Shown: positions 6,525 to 15,300 of the stretch, piece after piece
How the letters are laid out: each line of letters begins with the position of its first letter
How positions within the stretch are numbered: position 1 is the first letter of the stretch
Source of the DNA: a bacterium
GTDB taxonomy: Bacteria > AUK180
Assembly: GCA_023144005.1 (NCBI GenBank)
Contig: JAGLGN010000031.1
Coordinates: 1-64,000, forward strand
Direction: 5' to 3'
DNA length: 64,000 bases
Position numbers and translations under genes: made by a program
The notes under the pieces: generated by a model
The model's database searches: none
Seen by the model: only the letters and a program-made list of their open reading frames with translations
What the model was told of the DNA's origin: nothing

Positions 6525-8810
6525 ATGAAAATACCAGATCTCATAATTAAATTCCGTCTTCTGATAATTATCGTATTTGTCATATCCGCCCTGGTCCTCG
6601 GCGGCAATATCAGAAATGCCCAGATAGATCCGGACATTATCAACCAGATACCCGAGGATATGCCCTCAAGGATCCAGACCGATAAGATCGAAGAGATCTT
6701 CGGAGGGATCGATATGTCGATGATACTTGTGAGCGCTGATGATGTGCTTGACGAAGACACTCTGAGATGGTTGAAGACTGTTTCAAAAAAGGTGAACCGC
6801 ATCAAAGGGGTCGATAAAGTGCTTTCTCTGTTCGATCTTAAGAGCATAACCGGTGAAAACGGAGCAATGGTGGTAGAACCCGCCGTAATGAGAATCCCGA
6901 AAAAACGGGAGCGCCGGGAGGAGCTCAGAAAGGAATTGATCGAAAATGACATGGTTTTCGGTAGCGTAGTCTCCAAAGATTTCAAAACAACATGCATAAT
7001 CGCACTTTTAAAAAATAACGCTTCCGATGAACTGATAGTATCTGAAATTCAGAAGATCATAGCCGAACATCCGTTCAAGGGCCGGATCGTACTGGGTGGC
7101 CTGCCGAATACCAGGATGCAGGTAAGTAAGACGATCCAGCGTGATCTCCGGGTGCTGATGCCCATAGGTCTTTTTATCATGCTCCTATTTTTGTATGCGT
7201 GTTTCAGACAGTTGCGAGGTGTCGTACTGCCTTTTCTTGTGGTGATCATGTCGATCATGGTCGCGCTTGGACTGATCCCGCTGCTGGGTTGGAAGATACA
7301 GGTCATCACGATCCTGCTGCCGATCATTTTAATAGCGATCGCTAATGATTACGGAATACATATGATCGCGAAATATCAGGAACTGAACTTCAAAGGGAAT
7401 ACACTTAGCAAGGAACAACTGGCAAAAGACACTTTCAGTTCCCTGACCGTTCCTGTGCTTTTCACGGGCCTTACCACAGTAGGAGGGATGCTCTGTCTGC
7501 TGTGGCATATTGTCATTCCCGCGAAGAGACTGGGCATACTGGCCGCGGTCGGGATCACTTTCGCGCTCACAGCCAGCCTGTTCTTCATCCCTGCGGTTTT
7601 ATCCTATCTTCCCAAAACAAAGCAGATAGTAGATAATGAAACGAAAAGCGGTAAAGTGCCCATCCTTGAACGACTGCTCCTTCATTTCAGTAATTTCGTA
7701 TCGAGTAGACCAAAGACCGTGATCGGTATCTCGGTGATATTATTTATTGCGGCTTCGATCGGGATCTTCTTTATTAAAATCGATACGGATCCCATGGACT
7801 TCTATCCTGAAAATTCCGAAGTGGTCAAGGCCGCTGAGATCATCAACAAAGAATTCGGTGGCATACACAATATCTCGGTTATGTACAAAGGGGATATCAA
7901 GGATCCGGCATTAATGAAAAAAATGGATGCTCTGGAAAAGAAGATGCAGGAAATTCCTGAGGTGGGCATCACCCAGTCGCTCGCCAAGGTCATCCGTACA
8001 ATGAGTCGGGCTCTGAACAACGAAGGGGATAAGGATTATGATTCCATTCCGGATTCGAGAAATGCGATCGCACAATACCTTGAGCTGTATTCAATGAGCG
8101 GAGACCCTGAGGACTTTGAGAAAATAGTGGATTTTCCGTATGAACATGCCCTGGTCACCGCCCGGATAAAAACGACAAGTACGCCCAAGATAAGCAGGAT
8201 ACAGCGGGATATTGAGGAATTTGTCAAAGGTGATGAACATGTGGAGCTTATAGGCGGCTTCGGGACTATCCTGGCATCTCTGGCCAGGCAGATAGTGAAC
8301 GGTCAGCTGATCTCACTCGGTATCGCGATCCTTCTGATCGGACTGCTGATAATGCTCCTTTTCAGATCGGTCATTGCAGGCCTGCTGTCGTCCATTCCCC
8401 TGGCGATCTCCGTTGTGCTTCTGTTCGGTCTAATGGGAATTTTCGGGATAACGCTGAATATGGCTACCGTAATGATCTCTTCAATAATGATAGGTGTCGG
8501 AGTTGACTACACCATCCATTTCCTCTGGAGGTACAGAAAGGAAAGAAGAAGCGGCATGACCCCTGAAGACGCTGTCCGGAAAACGCTGACGACAACCGGG
8601 AGGGGAATAATCTTCAATGCGTTTTCAGTCATAGTAGGTTTTGTGGTGCTTTTTATTTCGGGTTTCCTTCCGGTGAAATTTTTTGGTTTCCTGGTCACTG
8701 TCTCGATCTTTTCGTGCCTTTTGGGCGCTCTGATACTTATCCCGTCACTCTGTCTTTTACTGAGACCGCGTTTTTTAGAACCTTTAACAGGAGAAAATCA
8801 TGAAACATAA
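6525..8810 (+). CDS. MMPL/RND-family exporter
   Basis: This 761-aa inner-membrane transporter has two homologous halves, each with one N-terminal helix, a periplasmic domain and a five-to-six helix bundle. The first half carries IANDYGIHM and the second GVGVDYTIHF, the conserved helix-4 signatures of MMPL/sterol-sensing-like RND proteins of hopanoid or lipid export type. Length is normal. It lies 31 bases after the porin gene, with GAGAT preceding ATG 6525, and overlaps the next gene by 11 bases. With the flanking porin and LolA-like protein it probably moves a hydrophobic substrate from the inner to the outer membrane. Confidence 0.88.
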   Translation: MKIPDLIIKFRLLIIIVFVISALVLGGNIRNAQIDPDIINQIPEDMPSRIQTDKIEEIFGGIDMSMILVSADDVLDEDTLRWLKTVSKKVNRIKGVDKVLSLFDLKSITGENGAMVVEPAVMRIPKKRERREELRKELIENDMVFGSVVSKDFKTTCIIALLKNNASDELIVSEIQKIIAEHPFKGRIVLGGLPNTRMQVSKTIQRDLRVLMPIGLFIMLLFLYACFRQLRGVVLPFLVVIMSIMVALGLIPLLGWKIQVITILLPIILIAIANDYGIHMIAKYQELNFKGNTLSKEQLAKDTFSSLTVPVLFTGLTTVGGMLCLLWHIVIPAKRLGILAAVGITFALTASLFFIPAVLSYLPKTKQIVDNETKSGKVPILERLLLHFSNFVSSRPKTVIGISVILFIAASIGIFFIKIDTDPMDFYPENSEVVKAAEIINKEFGGIHNISVMYKGDIKDPALMKKMDALEKKMQEIPEVGITQSLAKVIRTMSRALNNEGDKDYDSIPDSRNAIAQYLELYSMSGDPEDFEKIVDFPYEHALVTARIKTTSTPKISRIQRDIEEFVKGDEHVELIGGFGTILASLARQIVNGQLISLGIAILLIGLLIMLLFRSVIAGLLSSIPLAISVVLLFGLMGIFGITLNMATVMISSIMIGVGVDYTIHFLWRYRKERRSGMTPEDAVRKTLTTTGRGIIFNAFSVIVGFVVLFISGFLPVKFFGFLVTVSIFSCLLGALILIPSLCLLLRPRFLEPLTGENHET

Positions 8811-9594
8811 GAAGGTAATCGCAGGCATCCTTTTAATAACACTGATCCCTTTGCTTTCTGCTGAGAATGCATTGAGCGCAAGACAGATCGTAGAGCAGGC
8901 TTATGAAGTTATAAAACTCAGCGGGATCGAAGCGGTATCCGAAATGATCATCATTGACAAAAAGGGAAATAAGAGGGTTCGCGAGGTGGCTCAAGTGTCG
9001 AAACTGTGTGACGGAGGCAATACCGAGAAGCGGCTTATAAGATTTCTATCACCGGCAGATGTAAAGGGAACCAGCTTATTAACCTTCGATTATGAGGACA
9101 AACCGGATGATATTTGGCTTTTTATGCCGGCCTTACGGAAAACAAGAAGAATAGTCAGCAGTGAAAAGTCAAAAAGATTCATGGGATCGGAATTCTCTTA
9201 CGCGGATATGTCCCCTCCTCCCCTGGATGATTTTAAGTTCACCTTACTCGGGGAAGAGAATGTGGGGGAAATTCCCTGCTGGAAGATCGAGATCGTTCCG
9301 GTGACCGAGGATATCGAGTATGAGAACGGCTTTTCAAAAAAGATCTCGTATTTCGGAAAAGAAGATCTTGTTATCCGAAAGTCGGTCTATTACGATACGG
9401 ATGAGGAGCTTGAAAAAACACTGATTGTTAAGAAGGTTCAGGAAGTAGACACAGTGAACCACAAATACAGACCTGTCCATATGGTAATGGTAAATATACA
9501 AAACGGCCGCAGTTCCATTCTGATGATCAAGCAGATCAAATTCAATCCTGAAGTGAAGGATGAATATTTTTCAATAGAATATCTTGAAAGGTGA
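8800..9594 (+). CDS. LolA-like outer-membrane sorting protein
   Basis: This 264-aa periplasmic protein has a signal peptide (VIAGILLITLIPLLSA). The LolA-like fold is recognisable by IRFLSPADVKGTSLL, DDIWLFMPALRKTRRI and SDMSPPPLDD-type segments (here YADMSPPPLDD), as in the outer membrane lipoprotein-sorting family (PF17131 type). Members sit beside MMPL exporters and are thought to carry the lipid substrate across the periplasm. The start overlaps the MMPL gene by 11 bases and is preceded by AGGAG. The substrate is not deducible. Confidence 0.88.
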   Translation: MKHKKVIAGILLITLIPLLSAENALSARQIVEQAYEVIKLSGIEAVSEMIIIDKKGNKRVREVAQVSKLCDGGNTEKRLIRFLSPADVKGTSLLTFDYEDKPDDIWLFMPALRKTRRIVSSEKSKRFMGSEFSYADMSPPPLDDFKFTLLGEENVGEIPCWKIEIVPVTEDIEYENGFSKKISYFGKEDLVIRKSVYYDTDEELEKTLIVKKVQEVDTVNHKYRPVHMVMVNIQNGRSSILMIKQIKFNPEVKDEYFSIEYLER

Positions 9595-9741
9595 TCACCA
9601 CCGACAAAGGTACCCGGTCTTCACTTTTTACTTTTCTCAATATTCCTCCGAATGCGGGGTTATAGCATAACTGATACCGGAGTCCAAATGAATGAGAATT
9701 TGAGCGGATAGAGGCTCTTAGATTTGATTATTTTCCAGAAA

Positions 9742-9756
9742 GGAGCGTCATGCTCC
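9742..9756. repeat. small hairpin between convergent genes
   Basis: GGAGC-GTCAT-GCTCC lies in the 199-base gap between the convergent LolA-like gene and the cysteine protease gene. ATTT follows. It could be a weak terminator. Confidence 0.3.
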
Positions 9757-9778
9757 ATTTAGTGAAAGAAGTGAAACA

Positions 9779-9786
9779 CCGTCCAC
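9779..9786 (+). repeat. degenerate REP-like box (CCGTCCAC)
   Basis: CCGTCCAC differs by one base from the CCGTCCCC core of the RAYT ends. It lies seven bases beyond the stop codon of the minus-strand protease gene, the same placement as the other boxes at 12293, 42053 and 45933. Confidence 0.35.
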
Positions 9787-9793
9787 ATTTCTA

Positions 9794-10675
9794 CTATTTA
9801 TTTTTTAATTTCCCGGAAATGCCCTGCGTAGCTTTGATCAGAAGGTCTTGTACTTCCTGGTCATATTGGTCAAGCGGTTCAAATTTCGCGGCTTCATAAT
9901 GCTTCAAGATATATTCTTCCGGAAAAGTTCCATACCCCTGATCTCCCCATTCCTCTCCCCATGAATTTCGGAATGTGAAAGTTTTTGCCTTTTCATTATA
10001 TCCGACAAGAAGTATGACATGACCCATTGCAGCATTCACCTCTTCATCGGTCAGCATCCTTATCGCTCCGGTTTTATTGTCTACCGCATCAGGACTCCAG
10101 AGGATATTGAATACAACAGGTTTTGCCTCTCGGAGAATGAAATCTTTTACATCTTCTTTTTCAATGTAGATGGGCTCTATTACAAAGGGAATCGTATTTG
10201 CGTTTATAGGAGGCGTTCCGGTAAAGTTCTCCATCACGGGTTTTCCTTCTATATACCTGTATCGCGTGTCCCCTTTCACCTCCCAACTCTCGATCTCATA
10301 CGGCCACTCTGATTCTTCCATACAACCGTATTTATAACCCTCTACGGCAAGATATCCCGCTAGGCCGTCGATTCCGGTGTAAGTATCTCTGATGTACCCT
10401 TCTGTCAAAGCATATTTCTTTGCGCACCAGTAATTATAATTTTCTGAAAGGTCAAGTTCTTTCCCTGTTTCCATTTTGATAAGGTATTCCATCAATGCTG
10501 TGGCGGCAAGTACGCTACATGTATTGCGCCTGCCTTGATGCTTGACCTTTGACAGCTGCGACTTCAGATCTTCAGCCTTTTCCTTTTTCCCACAGCCAAC
10601 CCAGCCGACAAGCACGACAAGAACCATAATAATTGTGAAATGAATATATTTTTTCATAATATTGTTACCTACCAT
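9794..10675 (-). CDS. C1-family cysteine protease lipoprotein
   Basis: This papain-like protease is probably lipid-anchored. After a hydrophobic segment with a plausible lipobox (WVGC, Cys28 of the ORF), the catalytic elements appear in the C1 order: Gln47 (HQG), Cys53 (NTCSVLAATALMEY), His219 (MGHVILLVGY) and Asn237 (RNSWGEEWGDQGYG). The Cys context lacks the usual GSCW, so it is divergent. It has no recognisable propeptide. The internal ATG seven codons in (near 10657) gives a cleaner signal sequence and is the likelier start. It stands alone between REP-like boxes and is convergent with the export operon; its substrate is unknown. Confidence 0.8.
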   Translation of the reverse strand: MVGNNIMKKYIHFTIIMVLVVLVGWVGCGKKEKAEDLKSQLSKVKHQGRRNTCSVLAATALMEYLIKMETGKELDLSENYNYWCAKKYALTEGYIRDTYTGIDGLAGYLAVEGYKYGCMEESEWPYEIESWEVKGDTRYRYIEGKPVMENFTGTPPINANTIPFVIEPIYIEKEDVKDFILREAKPVVFNILWSPDAVDNKTGAIRMLTDEEVNAAMGHVILLVGYNEKAKTFTFRNSWGEEWGDQGYGTFPEEYILKHYEAAKFEPLDQYDQEVQDLLIKATQGISGKLKNK

Positions 10676-10693
10676 TTTTAATCAACTCAATTT

Positions 10694-10718
10694 TGCAACA
10701 AATGCAACAACCGTCCCC
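10694..10718 (+). repeat. orphan 25-bp RAYT end (REP)
   Basis: TGCAACAAATGCAACAACC plus GTCCCC is identical to the right end of the RAYT element at 42036-42060, but no transposase adjoins it. It lies upstream of the protease start, the same relative position that the right end has to the RAYT start codon, so it may mark a lost or replaced copy. Confidence 0.75.
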
Positions 10719-10741
10719 GACATTTCTGCACTCTGCCATTT

Positions 10742-12265
10742 CTAGGTGTAGACCACCTCAACCGTTTCGATCATTTCCGTTTTTCCCTTGAGCTTTAACT
10801 CACCCACCTCTCGCCACTTGATCTTATCACGGACGGCACGTAACGTTTCGGGACCAAGCAAGATTTGGCCAGGTTTGGCTTGACTTTCCAAGCGGGCTGC
10901 CGTATTGATTGTATCGCCAAGAACTGTGTAGTCCATCCGGCGATCATTGCCCAAACAGCCAGCAGCAACCTCTCCTGTATTTATACCGATGCCCATGTGG
11001 ACTGGGGCGGTCTCCTCATTTCTCCGATTGATTTCTACAATTTTTGTTTGGATATCTATAGCACATTGAACCGCCCGCAGTTCATGATCTTTTTGTGTGA
11101 CAGGCGCGCCAAATACAACCATGATAGAGTCACCAATGAATTTGTCGATCGTCCCTTCGTAACGGAAAATGATGTCGATCATTTCACCAAAATATTCGTT
11201 GAGTAATCGAAAAATCTCAGTAGGTGAGCTTTTCTCAGAACGTGTCGTAAAACCGCGAATATCAGCGAAAACACAAGTCACCCTCCGACGTTCGCCATTG
11301 ACAATTCTTTCGAAATCCTTCTGCGAAATAACTTGTTCAGCTACTTGATGAGTCACGAACCGGCTAAACATTCGCTGAATTTGGGTTGAACGCTGCTGTT
11401 CCCTTTCTAATAGATGGTGGACACGGAGGAGAGGATTCTGAAAAACCTCCTGTTTGTAAGTGTTGATCCCGACCTTGCCTTGTCTAACCATTTTACGGGC
11501 GGAATGTTGTATCGGTATATATTTTGATGTCGGGAATTTGGGTAGGAGATTTTTTTCTAAGAACCCTTTCACCATTAGTCGAGTTTCGTCATCGATGAGC
11601 AAGACTTCATGGATGGGCAATCTTCCCTGTGTCCCTTGATGATTGCATTTCTCGCAGCCAACTTCACGCCAGAGTTTTTTGGGTGTATCGGTTTCCGGAT
11701 AGACAAGACGAGCATCCTCGACATCGACTATGACCTTTTCAGCACAATCTTGACAAAGCCGTGGTAATAAAATTTGTGACACAATACCGGAGAACCCGAC
11801 AAGGATCTCCTGATTTGTCAGACCCAATGCCCGGAGATTGTAGGTGACATCAATTCCTACAAAAGGCGTATCGATGCAGACAAAAACCCACCTGCCTCTA
11901 TTAATCGCTTCAATTGCCGATCTAATATTATATATGTGAAGCTCAGTCAAAACAATCACACTACTTTGATCATTAAAAGCAGCATCAATTGCATGAGCCC
12001 AAGCACTCTCCGTATTACCAGCGTAATAAATGTTCCATCCTTTTGGCAGTTCTAAATCCGATTCGAGATCTTTTTCTCCGGTAACGATGGGAACAGACTG
12101 TCCCATAGTTGACACCTCCAGTACCAGGCTAAGCAGAGACGTCGTTTTTCCGGTTGCGGTCTGACCTGTAACAGCGATCAAACCTGATGTTTCTTTTCTG
12201 ACTAGCTCAATAAGTCCTTGCACCGAAGACCGAATACCTAATTCGTCTACATCACGAATTCGCAT
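10742..12265 (-). CDS. GspE/PilB-like ATPase fused to class III cyclase
   Basis: This is a 507-aa fusion. Residues 1-290 follow the C-terminal ATPase domain of type II secretion/type IV pilus motors: Walker A GQTATGKTT (34-42), a degenerate Walker B region (VLTELH where motors have VGEIRD), and the tetracysteine zinc module C171/C174/C204/C207 followed by GRLPIHEVL. The His box is lost. Residues 326-507 are a class III adenylate/guanylate cyclase with metal Asp335 (FADIRGF) and Asp379, Lys375 (KFIGDS), Asp451, Asn454 and Arg458 (LGDTINTAARLE), so catalysis looks intact. Lys plus Asp at the base-selecting positions favours cAMP. AGGAGG precedes the ATG. The gene follows the giant operon, separated by a REP-like box. 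Confidence 0.85.
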   Translation of the reverse strand: MRIRDVDELGIRSSVQGLIELVRKETSGLIAVTGQTATGKTTSLLSLVLEVSTMGQSVPIVTGEKDLESDLELPKGWNIYYAGNTESAWAHAIDAAFNDQSSVIVLTELHIYNIRSAIEAINRGRWVFVCIDTPFVGIDVTYNLRALGLTNQEILVGFSGIVSQILLPRLCQDCAEKVIVDVEDARLVYPETDTPKKLWREVGCEKCNHQGTQGRLPIHEVLLIDDETRLMVKGFLEKNLLPKFPTSKYIPIQHSARKMVRQGKVGINTYKQEVFQNPLLRVHHLLEREQQRSTQIQRMFSRFVTHQVAEQVISQKDFERIVNGERRRVTCVFADIRGFTTRSEKSSPTEIFRLLNEYFGEMIDIIFRYEGTIDKFIGDSIMVVFGAPVTQKDHELRAVQCAIDIQTKIVEINRRNEETAPVHMGIGINTGEVAAGCLGNDRRMDYTVLGDTINTAARLESQAKPGQILLGPETLRAVRDKIKWREVGELKLKGKTEMIETVEVVYT

Positions 12266-12285
12266 TTCACTTCCTCCTTTTATCT

Positions 12286-12300
12286 ACAACAACCGTCCCC
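12286..12300 (+). repeat. orphan REP-like box (ACAACAACCGTCCCC)
   Basis: This carries the CCGTCCCC core plus the CAACAA flank shared with the RAYT ends. It lies five bases past the stop codon of the 2897-aa gene and directly before the ribosome site region of the cyclase fusion gene. Confidence 0.6.
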
Positions 12301-12305
12301 GAATT

Positions 12306-15300
12306 TTATTCAACTCCCCAGATCGCGGAAGCGATCGGTTGTGTAGATATCTCATCTGAATGTGGGCTTTCATTCCCATTGCTATCTACAGCAGTGATCT
12401 GATAAGAATATGTTCTGCCATTTGTCAAACCGATATCATAATATTGATGAGGAACAGAACCCAGGTGTACGATTAAGTTTCTGTTAATCGCTCTTGGATC
12501 GTTATCTCTATAGATATTATATCCCGCAATATCAGTCTCGATGGGGTTTCCATCCCACGTTATAGAGATCTTAGTATCATGGCCAACTACAACCAAACCT
12601 GAAGGTACTCCAGGGATATCATCTCTGGTAAGTGTTATCGAGAGCGACTTTTCACTTGGTACACCGTCTAAAGTGGAGATCGCGGTTATTACAAAATCCG
12701 ACCCCTCCGAAATCGCAAGAAGCGTATACTCCCAGTCACCATTAGCATCTACGCCGATGCCTGCGGCTACGGATGTGTCACCCCTAAATAATTCAATAGT
12801 AGCCCCGGGGTCAGCAGTTCCCTTAATTGTCTGAGGTGACCCGTTCACTATAAAAGGGTCTGCGTTTACAGAATAAGTAGTAGGATAGGTAATAATCGGC
12901 GGGAACACACCTATATTCACATAAGTCCCACTTCCGGAATAATCGCTTTCGTTTCCGGCATCATCGACCGCATTCAACCAGTAGTAGTAATCCCCTGCCG
13001 CACTCACATAATCAAAGTATTCATCGCCTTGAATCCCATCGGCAATTTCAACGGCACTGCTCAACTGATCAGTTACTCCCCGTTTCAATCTATACACTAG
13101 ATTTTCTCCAGCCGGTTCGGTCCAGTATAATCTGATCTTTCCCCCCTGAATGTGCTCCGCATTAAGAGTAGGAGCTGCGGGGTCCGTTAGATCAACTTCA
13201 AAATCCCTACCGGAAAGTATTGAAGTACTGTCACTGGTTTTATCTGCAAAATCAGTAGCAGCGAAAGAGAAATATCCTGCACCTTGTGCAACTGAAGTGG
13301 TATCAAGAACTCCAGTCCATAGATTTCCCGAACCCGTCAATATGATGTCCTGTGTGCCGCTGCCGTCGAAATGCGCTGTTAAAGTCGGAGTACCCTGGAT
13401 ATTTTCATTGGTTTTCAGATTAATATTAATGCTGCCAAGTCCAAATGGGGATGAAGGATTCGTAGTTATCCAGCAAACCGGTTTTGATATCTCCACAAGG
13501 TGATTTTTTCCTGAGAGTATTTCGTTACCGATATTTCCAACAAGATCATACCCTGTGGCTTCAAAATGGGACAATCCGTCATACTCATTTCCAGTGATTG
13601 AAAGAACAAATGAATACTCATTATCCGATACTTGAGAAATACCGGAAACTGTTACCTTATCAGAATACTCTGGTTTCCACTTGATCACCGGCATAGATTG
13701 CAGGTTCTCGGAACTGAATACAGAAAATGTATAGTCTCCTGGTGAGACAATCGGAAATGGCAGACATGAAATTGTAAAGTACGGTGGTGTTCCGTCTGTC
13801 GTAAGAGTTACAGGACTGGAATATTCACCTGTATTTCCAACATAATCGATAGCCCTCACACTGAAAGAATAATTTCCATCATCTGGGGTATGCAGGTATA
13901 TCTCTTTCTTGTTCATGTAGTATATTTCAGAAAACTCCTCGCCTTCCACCAGTATTTCAAATTCAGCAATATCCGTATCTGCGCACAGCCATCTAAGCTG
14001 GACCATGCGATTGGGAAATGCTTTTGCTAAAATTATTACCGGAGATGAAGGCGGATAACTGTCAACGGAGAATTCTTTTCCTGAAGTGATAACAGTTCCG
14101 GTGTTTCCATATTTATCATTTCCTTCGAATTGGAATTCGGCGGGGCCGGAAGAGGCACCTGCTGGAATCCATACGGAGCCGTTAAAGACGGTTAACTCAT
14201 CATTGCCACTTTGAAGCGTAATTTCCTGCTTTTCTCTGTCATAATACTGGACATTGATTTTAGGAACTTCAGTAAGCGGTTCATTACTCGTCAAGGTAAA
14301 TCCATAATGCAAATTGCTACCTACGATCAGAGGAAACCCTTCTATAAAGGCGGTGGGAGGAGAGGTTTCTATTATGAAATCCGTTCCTTCAGTGATCTCT
14401 TTCCCTATATTATCGGAAAAATCGACCGCATAAAAGTCAAAATATCCGGGGCCGTCCGATGTTGTCTCATTGAGATAGATACTTCCGGACCAGCTCTTTT
14501 CGCTCCCTTGAAGATTAATCATAAAATAATCGCCGTTATATGTCACCATCTGAAGTATGGGTTCGTTCTTAACGATTTCAGAAAGTTCTAAAGAAATCAG
14601 GAGCTTCCCGACTGTTAAAGGAGATTCTTGTGAAAGAACGATTATCGCTGTGGGTGAAATACTGTCACATCCCACTTCGGCAGGACCGGCTATGTCGCCC
14701 TCATTTCCGGCTTCATCGACAGCCGAGACGCTGTAATAATATATTGCATCTAAATCGGGAACATCTATATACTCACAATTGATTATTGAGACATCGAGCT
14801 TCTGACCGGCTTGATCCGGATCATCGCTTCTATACAAGAAATATTCGGAGGGAAGTTCACCTTGAGGTGGGCTCCAGGTTATCTTTATCTCTCCATTTCC
14901 CAGGGGTTGCGCATACAAATACTGAGGGATTCCGGGAGGAGTTGTGTCTATGATAAATGTTTTGCCTGAAGTGATCTGATCGCCTACTTTTCCTGAAAGA
15001 TCACTTCCCGAAAATTCAAATACCGCTTCACCGTCTCCCGATGTGGAGTCAACTGTATAACTTGCAGTAAAAACCGTATCTTCATCATTAGCGGGAGTAA
15101 GTATAAGGTTTTGCACAGCAGCCATTCCTGCAGTTTTTATCGAAAGTGAGTACGATTTTGATGTATCCAATGGTTCAGAAACTTGAAGCGCTATAGCCAA
15201 ATCCCCGGCTTTTACCGGAGATCCAGGAATAATAGATATCTGAGCGGTCGGGGGGTAGATATCCCATTGAATGCTGGCTCTATCTGAAACCTCGCTTTCA

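Noticed and set aside
9590-9599. GGTGATCACC palindrome at the end of the LolA-like gene as terminator
   Set aside because: It has no loop and no T-run, and overlaps the stop codon; most likely chance.
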